Shown here in pieces: positions 25,361-34,178 of a stretch of DNA of 64,000 bases. The stretch covers positions 31,692-95,691 of the forward strand of contig DDNP01000028.1 in NCBI GenBank assembly GCA_002341185.1, in the 5' to 3' direction. A program made the translations under genes and the position numbers. Position 1 is the stretch's first letter. Every line of letters starts with the position of its first letter. This DNA comes from Candidatus Neomicrothrix sp. UBA2517 (GTDB taxonomy: Bacteria > Actinomycetota > Acidimicrobiia > Acidimicrobiales > UBA8592). The notes under the pieces were generated by a model. That model searched no databases. It was not told the origin of the DNA and saw only the letters and a program-made list of their open reading frames with translations.

Positions 25361-26311
25361 TTACCCTTGATAAGGGGGTAAACCTTCCATCGTTCTCAAC
25401 AGGTTAATTCGTTCAGCAAGCGGAGGATGGGTATTAAACATGTCATTGAAGCGCTTCCCTTTATGCCCCTTTACATGATCGTCAGGTGATTCGATCCATA
25501 AATGACTCGTGGCATGCGATGTTTTTTTCACTATGGTCACGTCACGATCCAGTTTCTCTAGCGCCATCCGAATGCCAGAAGGATTTCTAGTCAATTCCAC
25601 CGCCGTAGCATCAGCTAACTCCTCACGACTTCTACTGACCGCAGCTTTCAGCAGGGCAGCAGCCATAGGAGCGAGAATGGTGACAAAAACCACAGCGATC
25701 AGCATAATAATTGCTTGTGGCCCTCCACCATTTTGGTCCCTATTCCTTCGACCTCCAGTCAAGCTACCCCAGAATGCTATTCTCCAGAACATGTCACAAA
25801 GAATTGCGACTGCGCCAGCAGTTGCAGTAGCTACCGTCATTACACGAATATCGTAGTTTCGGATATGGGCCATTTCATGGGCAATCACGCCTTGAAGCTC
25901 ATTACGATCCATCTTCTCCAAAAGTCCTGTAGTCGCTGCAACAGCAGCATTCTCGGGGTCCTTCCCGGTCGCAAATGCATTCGGAGCAGGGTCATTCACA
26001 ATATAGACGTCAGGTTTAGGAAGCCCAGAAGATAAAGCCATCTCCTCAACAAGGTTATGAAGCTGAGCATACTTATCAGGGTCAGCTGGAATAGCGCCTG
26101 TGGCTTTTAAAGCTATTTTTGAGGATTGCTTATATTGGAAATAAGTCAAAATCCCAGAAAAGATCAATGCAAAGATCGCAAACCCAAAGAATCCTGTGAG
26201 TGCAAGACCTAAAACAAAGGAAACGAGGAAAACAAGAAAAAAACTAGCGCAAAGCAGTAACCGTGTCGTGCGTTTATTTTTCTTTTGGAGTTCTCGAAAG
26301 TCTGTAGTCAT
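25361..26311 (-). CDS. htpX: HtpX-family membrane zinc metalloprotease
   Basis: 316 residues. Two membrane helices (about 17-60) precede the catalytic HEMAH zinc motif (about 144-148), then two further helices (about 160-220), and SREELADATAVELTRNP with the third ligand Glu. Loop sequences NAFATGKDPENAAVAATTGLL are diagnostic of HtpX. It degrades misfolded membrane proteins together with FtsH in other bacteria. Normal length; no adjacent partner gene. Confidence 0.93.
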   Translation of the reverse strand: MTTDFRELQKKNKRTTRLLLCASFFLVFLVSFVLGLALTGFFGFAIFALIFSGILTYFQYKQSSKIALKATGAIPADPDKYAQLHNLVEEMALSSGLPKPDVYIVNDPAPNAFATGKDPENAAVAATTGLLEKMDRNELQGVIAHEMAHIRNYDIRVMTVATATAGAVAILCDMFWRIAFWGSLTGGRRNRDQNGGGPQAIIMLIAVVFVTILAPMAAALLKAAVSRSREELADATAVELTRNPSGIRMALEKLDRDVTIVKKTSHATSHLWIESPDDHVKGHKGKRFNDMFNTHPPLAERINLLRTMEGLPPYQG

Positions 26312-26346
26312 ACATTCACATTATGCCCGAAGTAGGCTAAGTTGCT

Positions 26347-27288
26347 GTGGTGGAACAAAAGAAGATAATAATAGATACCGATCCCGGCCATGATGACGCT
26401 ATAGCGATATTGCTAGCGCTAGCATCCCCTGAACTTGATGTCATAGGAGTAACATGCGTGGCTGGTAATGTCCCCTTACACCTAACGGCACGGAATGCGC
26501 TATTGGTCTGCGAGTTAGCCGGTAGACCAGATGTAAAAGTTTTCTCAGGATGCGATCGACCGATGGTACGAAAACTTGTGACAGCTGAAGCGATACATGG
26601 AGAAACTGGTTTAGATGGACCCGAATGGAGCCCCCCTGAAGGCCAACTCCAAAACCAGCATGCAGTTGATTGGCTAGTTGAAACCCTCATGGTTGCTGAA
26701 GACAAGGAAATTACATTATGTCCTATTGGCCCACTGACAAACATAGCTATGGCTCTCGTTCGCGAACCTAAGATAGCAAGCAAAGTAGATCAGATCATAA
26801 GCATGGGCGGTGGCTATTTCGTCGGCGGGAATATAACACCAGCTGCCGAGTTCAATATATACGTTGACCCACATGCTGCTGATGTTGTCTACAGAAGTGG
26901 AATCCCCATAGTGGCGATGCCATTAGATGTCACTCACAAAGCATTAATGACGCAAGATTGGATACAAACACTAGAAGACCTAGGGACAGAAGTAGGCAAA
27001 AAATCATCCCAGTTGCTGTCGTTTTATAACAGATTTGATCTCGAACGATATGGAATGGCGGGAAGTCCAGTGCATGACCCTGCCACAATTGCCTATCTAA
27101 TTGATCCGAGCCTGTATACCGGGAAGGAAGTATATGTAGAGGTCGAAACACGGAGTAGCTTAACAATGGGAATGACAGTCGTTGACTACTGGGGGGCAAG
27201 AAGAAAAGACCCTAATTGTCTTTGGGTCTCAGAAGTCAATGACGATGGTTTCTTCCAGCTGATGTATGAACGTCTAGCAACACTTTAG
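26347..27288 (+). CDS. Inosine-uridine preferring nucleoside hydrolase
   Basis: 313 residues. The calcium/ribose-binding motif DTDPGHDDAIAILLAL (about 8-23) is complete, and NITPAAEFNIYVDPHAADVV and VHDPATIAYLIDP supply the remaining active-site Asn, Glu and Asp residues. It hydrolyses the N-glycosidic bond of ribonucleosides for base salvage. Translation begins at GTG, GTG (26347 or 26350) without a clear ribosome-binding site. Divergent from htpX with 35 bases between starts, so promoters overlap. Confidence 0.93.
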   Translation: MVEQKKIIIDTDPGHDDAIAILLALASPELDVIGVTCVAGNVPLHLTARNALLVCELAGRPDVKVFSGCDRPMVRKLVTAEAIHGETGLDGPEWSPPEGQLQNQHAVDWLVETLMVAEDKEITLCPIGPLTNIAMALVREPKIASKVDQIISMGGGYFVGGNITPAAEFNIYVDPHAADVVYRSGIPIVAMPLDVTHKALMTQDWIQTLEDLGTEVGKKSSQLLSFYNRFDLERYGMAGSPVHDPATIAYLIDPSLYTGKEVYVEVETRSSLTMGMTVVDYWGARRKDPNCLWVSEVNDDGFFQLMYERLATL

Positions 27289-27292
27289 GTAT

Positions 27293-28084
27293 TCATCGCT
27301 GCTGGCACGACTTGCAGAAAGTAGTTCCTCTGCCATCAATGATTACGCGTCGCAGTATTTCGCCACATTCGACACATGGCTCTCCATCCCTGCCATAGCA
27401 GGCGAGATAGTACTGGTTTTTGCCTTTCTTCCCTTCGGCATTGACATAATCTCGCAAAGTCGTTCCTCCATTCTCAACAGCCAAAGCAAGTACTTGACGG
27501 ATACTCTCATGAAGGGCACCCGTTTGCGATTTCGTTAATTGCCGAACACCGGGGTAAATTCCAGCTTTAAAACATGCCTCGTCAGCATAAATATTGCCAA
27601 TACCAGCAACGGGCCGTTGGCTAAGAAGCTGAGTTTTAATTTTCCTGTTACTTCTTTTCAGGGAAGCGTAAAATTGTTCAACTGTGAAATCGTCCGATAA
27701 TGGTTCAGGCCCGAGACTACCAAGAGTTCCTTCATATAGGCCCGGCGAATAAATTCGAATTCGGCCAAACCGGCGAATGTCGCGGTAACCAAGAATAAGA
27801 TTGCTATCGAACTTCCACCAAGCTCTCAGATACGGATCTGAAAGGTTGGTGACTGGAAGCAACTGACCTGTCATGCCTAGATGAACAACCATTTCAGTTG
27901 CATTGTCGAGGTGAAACAAAAGGTACTTACCCCGCCTGGAAATTGCTTCAAAACCTAGGCCCACCACCTCTCTTGCTGGAGTGAACTTGCCAGATGGGTG
28001 ACTGCTAGCCTCGGTAACATAATAACCTGTAACTAAAGGTTCAAGTTGACGACGAATAGATTCAACTTCGGGTAATTCGGGCAT
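27293..28084 (-). CDS. mutM: Formamidopyrimidine-DNA glycosylase
   Basis: 263 residues beginning MPELPEVESIRR, with the catalytic Pro2 and Glu3, and Lys in the FTPAREV/ISRRGKYL region. The helix-two-turn-helix (RPVAGIGNIYADEACF) and the C-terminal zinc finger with CVECG and FCKSC are intact. It removes 8-oxoguanine and formamidopyrimidines. It lies 16 bases downstream of the RecB-like nuclease gene on the same strand, making a small DNA-repair pair. A second, nei-type glycosylase lies at 37287-38090. Confidence 0.95.
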   Translation of the reverse strand: MPELPEVESIRRQLEPLVTGYYVTEASSHPSGKFTPAREVVGLGFEAISRRGKYLLFHLDNATEMVVHLGMTGQLLPVTNLSDPYLRAWWKFDSNLILGYRDIRRFGRIRIYSPGLYEGTLGSLGPEPLSDDFTVEQFYASLKRSNRKIKTQLLSQRPVAGIGNIYADEACFKAGIYPGVRQLTKSQTGALHESIRQVLALAVENGGTTLRDYVNAEGKKGKNQYYLACYGRDGEPCVECGEILRRVIIDGRGTTFCKSCQQR

Positions 28085-28100
28085 GGCTACAAAGTAGCAA

Positions 28101-28991
28101 TTATTTAGCCACTTGCGTTATTGCCTTTCCAGTCCAACCAAAAATTTTCATAGCTGGAGCATCAGCACGTATCCTACCCGCATTAAACCTTTGGATAACT
28201 TGGTTAACGCCATCGATACATTTATCAACATAAGGACACCACTCGCAAAGAGGCCCTGTCTTAGTCTTAAAAGACCCTGTAGTGCAAGAGGATTGTATTT
28301 CTTTCCAAGTTTGGTGCAACTCATTGACAGGTTCCTGCATAAGTTTGGTTGTAACGACACGTTCGTAATCCTTATTCGTTCTACTTCCTATAAACACGAG
28401 GCGAACCTTTTCAATATGCTCATCGTTTTCTTCTTGAAGAGCAGCAGCGTACAAAAGAACTTGTTTCATCTTCTCGTCTTCATCTCGAGCCGTTTTTGGT
28501 GCCTTCCCGGATTTGAAATCGCTTACGATCAAGTTGTCCTCTTCACGGTGAACTAAGTCAATGATTCCACGGAAAGGAACATCACCTAATTGAACCTGAA
28601 CATCAAGTTCAGTTGATTCGACATCAACCATTTCAGGTTGATATTTTTCAATTTCCCACACGCCATTAAATGCTGACATGCAATCATGTTTAAATTCTGT
28701 CTTCTCCTGATCATCCAATTCTAATGCAATGAAATTAGGGTCATTATCAGTCTCAGGCCATAACGCCGAAGCTATCAATTTCGCTTTCTCTTTTGTTCTT
28801 GACTGTGGTTGTTCTTGAAAAAGGTGCTCAAGAACTGCATGTGCAAAGGTTCCTAGCAAGGCGGCTCTTCCTGGAGGGTCAGGCAGTCGATCAATGTAAC
28901 GGAATTTCCACCTTTGAGGGCATTGCGAGAAAGTCGAAGCGCTTGAAGGAGACAAGGCTGACGGAAGTGTGTGATTATCGGCCATTAGCAT
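28101..28991 (-). CDS. RecB-family PD-(D/E)XK nuclease with Fe-S cluster motif
   Basis: 296 residues with the AddB/Cas4-like layout: FSQCPQRWKFRYIDRL (Cys24) near the N-terminus, the nuclease core with FRGIIDLVHREEDNLIVSDFKSGKAPK (Asp, then DxK), and three C-terminal Cys in CEWCPYVDKC. The four Cys should hold a 4Fe-4S cluster. This stand-alone family is common in actinobacteria. No helicase, CRISPR array or cas gene is nearby, so it is not a CRISPR Cas4. It likely acts in DNA end processing; the adjacent mutM fits a repair context. Start ATG at 28991 or 28985. Confidence 0.88.
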   Translation of the reverse strand: MLMADNHTLPSALSPSSASTFSQCPQRWKFRYIDRLPDPPGRAALLGTFAHAVLEHLFQEQPQSRTKEKAKLIASALWPETDNDPNFIALELDDQEKTEFKHDCMSAFNGVWEIEKYQPEMVDVESTELDVQVQLGDVPFRGIIDLVHREEDNLIVSDFKSGKAPKTARDEDEKMKQVLLYAAALQEENDEHIEKVRLVFIGSRTNKDYERVVTTKLMQEPVNELHQTWKEIQSSCTTGSFKTKTGPLCEWCPYVDKCIDGVNQVIQRFNAGRIRADAPAMKIFGWTGKAITQVAK

Positions 28992-29113
28992 TTTCTATCA
29001 GACTGTTAAGACACAAAGTGTGACTCTGTGATTTATTACACATTAACGCTTTCCCAAACAGCATTTCATACCCTCTTCGCTAGGTTAAACTAACGGAAAG
29101 ACGCAAGGAATCT

Positions 29114-29536
29114 ATGTACGCAGCAATTAACTCAGACGGGTACAACATCGTGCTCCTTCTTCATTTGTTCACAGTCATGGTAGGGACAGGGTCTACATTC
29201 ATGATTCAATTCATCAACGCAAAAGATAGTGAGATACTTGTAAACAATCCAGCGCAGCGAATAATTGGCTTTCTGGTAGCACCATCGTTATTTCTTGGCG
29301 GTGTATTTGGTGGAGCACTTGTTGGACTATCTGATGACGTATATGATTTCTCACAATTATGGTTAACGATAGCTGGAGTAGTTTGGCTGACAGCATGCGG
29401 GTCAGCAACGTTACTTTTCAGACCACCATTCCTTACTTTCCCTGATCCATCGCACTACCAGCGACCGCTCACTGGGATACTTCATCTGTCACTTGCCGTA
29501 ATGCTCATAGTGATGGTTTGGAAGCCAGGGTTTTAA
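29114..29536 (+). CDS. Small four-helix membrane protein, unknown function
   Basis: 140 residues with four hydrophobic segments at about 11-32, 48-68, 79-101 and 116-136. The first helix has LLLHLFTVMVGTGSTF, the second a Gly-rich GGVFGGALVG. It resembles the DUF2269-like integral membrane proteins of unknown role. The gene converges on the topoisomerase B gene with a four-base overlap. No catalytic motif seen. Confidence 0.7.
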   Translation: MYAAINSDGYNIVLLLHLFTVMVGTGSTFMIQFINAKDSEILVNNPAQRIIGFLVAPSLFLGGVFGGALVGLSDDVYDFSQLWLTIAGVVWLTACGSATLLFRPPFLTFPDPSHYQRPLTGILHLSLAVMLIVMVWKPGF

Positions 29537-31566
29537 ACATCCAATGCTTCACGGTCAAACAGAGCACTTTCTTTAAGAACAAATTCTTTTCGCTTAGAAA
29601 CGTCAGAACCCATCAGAGTCTCAAACATTCGCATCGCTTCCCTTGCCTGCTTAGCATCATCCATCGTCAATCGCTTGAGTATACGCGTCTCAGGGTTCAG
29701 CGTTGTCTCTGCTAATTCGTCAACATCCATTTCTCCTAAACCTTTGAACCGCACCCATTTATCAAGAGGTATTTTCTTTTTTCCCGAAATGGAATCCCGT
29801 TCCGTATCTGAAAATGCAAAAAGGGTTTCACCTCTCCATTTGGATGAGTAAAGCGGCGGTAAAGCAGCAAAAACTCGCCCATCCTCAAGAAGCGGTTTCA
29901 TATAATGAAAAATTAAAGTTAGAAGTAAACATCTAATGTGGCTGCCGTCAACATCTGCGTCACAAAGGATGATAATTCGCCCATACCGTGCATCATCAAT
30001 ATTGAAGTCTTTCCCACTTCCTGCCCCAATAGCGGTAATTAATGCTTGCGCTTCAGCGTTATCAATGACTTGTTTCATGGTAGCTTTTCCTGCATTGACA
30101 ACTTTTCCTCGTAACGGCAGAATCGCCATGTACTCAGCATCGCGACCTGCTTTTGCCGGCCCAGCAGCCGAATCCCCTTCCACAATTAAAAGTTCGCTAT
30201 CTTCACCATGGGTTCTACAGTCAGCTAGCTTGTCGGGCATTCCAGTGCTACCCAAATTAGCTGCCTTACGTTTTGCATCAAGAACTTCCTTTGAAGCAAC
30301 ACGATTTAAAATTGCATTAACAATCTTTTCTCTAACGGCGTTGATATGAGTTTTCTTTCCTGCTCCATCAAACCAATCAGAAAGACTCTGCTTCGTAATC
30401 TCGTAGACGATGCTTTGGACGGCAGGCGTGCCGAGTTCTTGTTTCGTCTGGCCGCGAAATTGAGGTTCAGGAAAAGTGACTTTAAGACCTACAATAAGCC
30501 CCTCTTGGACATCTTCTTTCGAAGCTCGATCATTGCCCGATTTCACTAATTTGCTGAGCTTTTTCGTGCCGGGCAGGAGAGAATCATTGATTGCTCTCGT
30601 CATAGCTCGTTCTAAACCGGCCAGATGCGTCCCCCCATCGGGAGTAGGAATAGTATTTACGAAAGAGACAACACCCGTCTCGTAACCTTCAACCCAGCGT
30701 AAAGCAACTTCTACAGTGCATTCCCGTTCAACGATAGTCATTTTCCCATCCACGGGAACCTTTTCTTCGAATGTGTCAATTCCACTAATTTTAATGATTT
30801 CTGTAACGGGGTTGCTTGCGCTTAAAGAGTCGACCAAGTCGGACAATCCGCCCCTACTGATGTATTCAAACGGATCATTCTTTTGACCGGTTCTTTTATC
30901 CTCCACCCGAACCTTAAGACCGGGAACGATGAAACAGGTCCTGGCTACGCGTTGGCAAACAAGTTCAAAGTCAATTTCTGCATCAGGGTCAAAGACCTCA
31001 AGATCTGGCCAAAATCGGATCCGTGAACCCGTTTTTTTTGTTTTCTTTGGTTTCGTAAGCGTATGGCTTGCCCTAAATTTTCCATTGGCATTGAATTGAC
31101 CTGCAACACGGTCCTGAAAGCAGAGCTTATGCGTGCTCCCGTTTCGGTCTACTTCAGCGATGAGCTTTGAAGACAAAGCGTTAACCACCGAAGCGCCTAC
31201 ACCATGGAGACCACCTGAAGAGGAATAAGCGCCCCCACCGAATTTACCGCCTGCATGCAACTCTGTGAGTACCACTTCAAGCGCAGACACATTGCGCTTT
31301 TTGTGTTTTCCTACTGGAATTCCTCGACCGTTATCCATGACCTCCATTGATCCATCTCGGTGAAGAATGACGTCAATTTTGTCGCAGAAACCAGCAGCTG
31401 CCTCATCAACTGCATTGTCAATCAATTCCCACAAAAGGTGTGTAAGTCCGTCACTTCCGGTTCCACCTATATACATGCCTGGTCGCTTACGGACGGCCTC
31501 TAGACCCTCTAATGTTTGAATCGCATCCGCATCGTATTTAACTTCGTTCGTATTCGTGGTAGCCAT
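29533..31566 (-). CDS. parE: Type IIA DNA topoisomerase subunit B (ParE-like)
   Basis: 677 residues. The GHKL ATPase has ELIDNAVDEA (47-56), DNGRGIPVG and GLHGVGASVVNALS. The TOPRIM domain has EGDSAAGPAKAGRD and the metal-binding CDADVDGSHIR, followed by the C-terminal motif FKGLGEMD. With the A subunit it changes DNA topology and decatenates chromosomes. Length is nearer to ParE/actinobacterial second-copy enzymes than to E. coli GyrB, and the A-then-B gene order with 40 bases between is unlike the gyrB-gyrA order next to the origin. I therefore call it topoisomerase IV-like, with gyrase the alternative if no second pair exists. Confidence 0.85.
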   Translation of the reverse strand: MATTNTNEVKYDADAIQTLEGLEAVRKRPGMYIGGTGSDGLTHLLWELIDNAVDEAAAGFCDKIDVILHRDGSMEVMDNGRGIPVGKHKKRNVSALEVVLTELHAGGKFGGGAYSSSGGLHGVGASVVNALSSKLIAEVDRNGSTHKLCFQDRVAGQFNANGKFRASHTLTKPKKTKKTGSRIRFWPDLEVFDPDAEIDFELVCQRVARTCFIVPGLKVRVEDKRTGQKNDPFEYISRGGLSDLVDSLSASNPVTEIIKISGIDTFEEKVPVDGKMTIVERECTVEVALRWVEGYETGVVSFVNTIPTPDGGTHLAGLERAMTRAINDSLLPGTKKLSKLVKSGNDRASKEDVQEGLIVGLKVTFPEPQFRGQTKQELGTPAVQSIVYEITKQSLSDWFDGAGKKTHINAVREKIVNAILNRVASKEVLDAKRKAANLGSTGMPDKLADCRTHGEDSELLIVEGDSAAGPAKAGRDAEYMAILPLRGKVVNAGKATMKQVIDNAEAQALITAIGAGSGKDFNIDDARYGRIIILCDADVDGSHIRCLLLTLIFHYMKPLLEDGRVFAALPPLYSSKWRGETLFAFSDTERDSISGKKKIPLDKWVRFKGLGEMDVDELAETTLNPETRILKRLTMDDAKQAREAMRMFETLMGSDVSKRKEFVLKESALFDREALDV

Positions 31567-31606
31567 TATTGTCTACAGCCTCCTTGAACTATTGGTAAAT
31601 TGATTC

Positions 31607-34027
31607 TCACCATCGGGGGAGCCCAACGTCAAGAATGCGTCGATCACTTTTGGAACTAACAAGATCACGTTTGGTAGGTTCAATTGGAAGATCCACAGGA
31701 ACTGGATCCGCCTTCTTAGGATCATCGTCGGTAGCCATAACAGCAAGAAGTACATCTGGACCGACAATTCGAGCAAGCACTAAACTCTTTTCTTTAGTAA
31801 ATCTAGTCACACGAATTCCTGTTCCTCCCCGGCCTTTCGAAGAAAGCTCCTCAAAAGGAGTGACCTTCGCTGATCCAGTATCTGTTACAGTCACTACCGC
31901 ACCGTCTCCAATAGCTGCACCGGCGCCAATTATCTTTACGCCATCACGGATTTTCATGCCTAGAACACCTGCTGCATTTCGGCCTTGGACGCTGATATTG
32001 TCAACTGAAGTTCGAAGCGCCTGGGCATCAGAAGAAACAATCACGATATCGATTCCGTCGGGGGAGGTAAAAGCCGCAGCCAATTTATCATTAGGTTTGA
32101 GCTTTATGACTTGTTTGCCATTAGATGTTTCTTTGAGTTCCGATGGGGATATGCGCTTAGCGATCCCGTTGCTGGTCACTAACACAATATTCTCATCTCC
32201 TGGTGATACAACAGTCAGTATCTGCTCTCCCTTTCCTAATCCAAAAACTTTATTAGCAGTTGCACCTCGGCTTCTGCCTTTAATTTCCCCAAGCTCGGAT
32301 GACCTCACAGAGAAGGCACGCCCCTCTGAAGTAATAGCGAACACCAAACTATGGGTTGACCCAAGAGTAGAAGCAGACAAAACATCATGCTGGCCCGGTG
32401 TCGATCTTCGGCTTCCTTCAATGGGTGCTCGACCCACACGACCAGAAGTTGATAACGTGATAAGGCATGGCTCATCAGGGGCATCCTCTACATCAATCAG
32501 AGGCACATCGTCGTGAACAGGAATATCCTTTAAATTAACGATTTCCGTGCGCCTATCAACCCCATATATTTCTACGATCTCTTCAAGCTCGCTAAGGACT
32601 ATTGTTCGTTGTCGCTGCTCAGAATCAAGGATTTTTTTATATTCCTTTATACGAGCAGCTAATTCTTCACGCTCATCCAAAATCTTTTGCATCTCTAATG
32701 CGGTTAATCTTCGAAGCTGCATATCAAGTATGTGGGTTGCCTGAATTTCGGATAACTTGAGTTCCTTCCGGAGTGATCCCTTGGCGTCCTCAACGTCTTT
32801 AGACCCTTTAATAATGGCAACAACTTTATCAATATTCTCTAGAGCGACAATAAGCCCTTTAACAATATGGAGACGGTCCTGCGCCCGATCCAATCTAAAT
32901 TGAGTCCTGCGGATTACAACTATTAACCTGTGATCGACATAATGCTTGCATAGGTCATAGATACCTAGAGTTTCAGGTATCCCATTGACAAGAACCACGT
33001 TGTTTATTCCAAACGTTTCTTCCAAGGGGGTTTGTCTATACAACTCAGATAGAACTGCTTCGGGATTGACGTTTGGCTTAAGTGTTATCAGAAGTTTCAG
33101 GCCTGATTTACGGTCAGATAAGTTCTTAGCATCAGCAATTCCAACTAACTTCTCTGCAACAACTAATTCATTAATTTTCTTTACAACCTTTTCAGGCCCA
33201 ACCATGTAAGGAAGTTCAGTGACGACAATGCCCTGACGCGAGCGGGTAATTTTCTCAAATTCCACACGCGCCCTTATACGAAATGTGCCCCTACCAGTTT
33301 CGTAGGCTTCTTTTAAATCTTCATCCACGATAATTCCGCCAGAAGGGAAATCAGGCCCTGGAAGCACTTTGAGAAGTTCGGTCAATGTCGGCTTCGGGCG
33401 CCGCTTCTTCATTACGAGAGAAATTGCCTCAAAAACTTCACGTAAATTGTGGGTAGGCATATTAGTGGCCATACCGACAGCAATACCTGTTGTTCCATTC
33501 ACTAATAAGTTTGGAAGCAACGCAGGCAAGTAAAGCGGTTCTGTACTCTCACCGTCATAAGTTGGTCGAAAATCAACAGTCTCTTCCTCAATTTCTCGAA
33601 CCATCTCCATAGCAGCCTCGGTCAGGCGACATTCTGTGTAACGCGAAGCTGCTGGGGGGTCATCAAGACTTCCGAAATTCCCATGAGGGTCTACTAGAGT
33701 CACCATACGAGCAAAATCTTGCCCAAGCCGAACAAGAGCTTCGTATATAGCCATATCGCCATGTGGATGATATTTACCCATAGTGTCGCCGACAACTCGA
33801 GCACTTTTGCGATGGGGGTTTGTTGGTCGAAGCCCCATGCCAAGCATGGAATACAATATTCGTCGTTGGACCGGCTTTAAGCCATCACGCACATCTGGAA
33901 TCGCACGGGCGGTGATTACAGATAAAGAATAGGCTAAAAATGATTCTGACATTTCGTCCGCAACTGGAACAGGGATAACTTCGCGAGCGAAATCCTTAGC
34001 AAATGAAAGTTTTTGTTGACGTGCCAT
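31607..34027 (-). CDS. parC: Type IIA DNA topoisomerase subunit A (ParC-like)
   Basis: 806 residues from the ATG at 34027, which has GAGAGGTC upstream; a longer frame to 34129 would add 34 residues unlike the family. It shows SVITARAIPDVRDGLKPVQRRI, the quinolone-pocket region GKYHPHGDMAIYEALVRL, and the catalytic Tyr130 in AASRYTEC. The C-terminal beta-pinwheel repeats (from about 510) are present but no exact GyrA box (QRRGGKG) is seen; GRSRGATANKV and KGRGGTGIRV are partial matches. This supports a decatenating rather than supercoiling enzyme. It is first in a two-gene operon with the B subunit. Confidence 0.87.
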   Translation of the reverse strand: MARQQKLSFAKDFAREVIPVPVADEMSESFLAYSLSVITARAIPDVRDGLKPVQRRILYSMLGMGLRPTNPHRKSARVVGDTMGKYHPHGDMAIYEALVRLGQDFARMVTLVDPHGNFGSLDDPPAASRYTECRLTEAAMEMVREIEEETVDFRPTYDGESTEPLYLPALLPNLLVNGTTGIAVGMATNMPTHNLREVFEAISLVMKKRRPKPTLTELLKVLPGPDFPSGGIIVDEDLKEAYETGRGTFRIRARVEFEKITRSRQGIVVTELPYMVGPEKVVKKINELVVAEKLVGIADAKNLSDRKSGLKLLITLKPNVNPEAVLSELYRQTPLEETFGINNVVLVNGIPETLGIYDLCKHYVDHRLIVVIRRTQFRLDRAQDRLHIVKGLIVALENIDKVVAIIKGSKDVEDAKGSLRKELKLSEIQATHILDMQLRRLTALEMQKILDEREELAARIKEYKKILDSEQRQRTIVLSELEEIVEIYGVDRRTEIVNLKDIPVHDDVPLIDVEDAPDEPCLITLSTSGRVGRAPIEGSRRSTPGQHDVLSASTLGSTHSLVFAITSEGRAFSVRSSELGEIKGRSRGATANKVFGLGKGEQILTVVSPGDENIVLVTSNGIAKRISPSELKETSNGKQVIKLKPNDKLAAAFTSPDGIDIVIVSSDAQALRTSVDNISVQGRNAAGVLGMKIRDGVKIIGAGAAIGDGAVVTVTDTGSAKVTPFEELSSKGRGGTGIRVTRFTKEKSLVLARIVGPDVLLAVMATDDDPKKADPVPVDLPIEPTKRDLVSSKSDRRILDVGLPRW

Positions 34028-34178
34028 TCCTGACCTCTCCAAACGTGTAAGCGAGCATAGAGTTCTGCTAGGACAATCTAAATGCCCTAGTCTTGAAAAT
34101 AATCCAATACCGACTGATTGGCGTGGCAATCCAATATCTAGTTAAGTTCTCATAGGAATGAGGATGCGAGAGACTCAT

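Noticed and set aside
28101..28991. Possible CRISPR Cas4 nuclease
   Set aside because: The four-Cys PD-(D/E)XK layout fits Cas4, but there is no repeat-spacer array or other cas gene in the window and the stand-alone RecB-like form is common in actinobacteria beside repair genes.
31635..32516. A 293-codon plus-strand frame inside the topoisomerase A gene
   Set aside because: It is the antisense shadow of parC, which has complete catalytic motifs; the shadow translation is Ser/Thr/Pro-rich with no recognisable domain.
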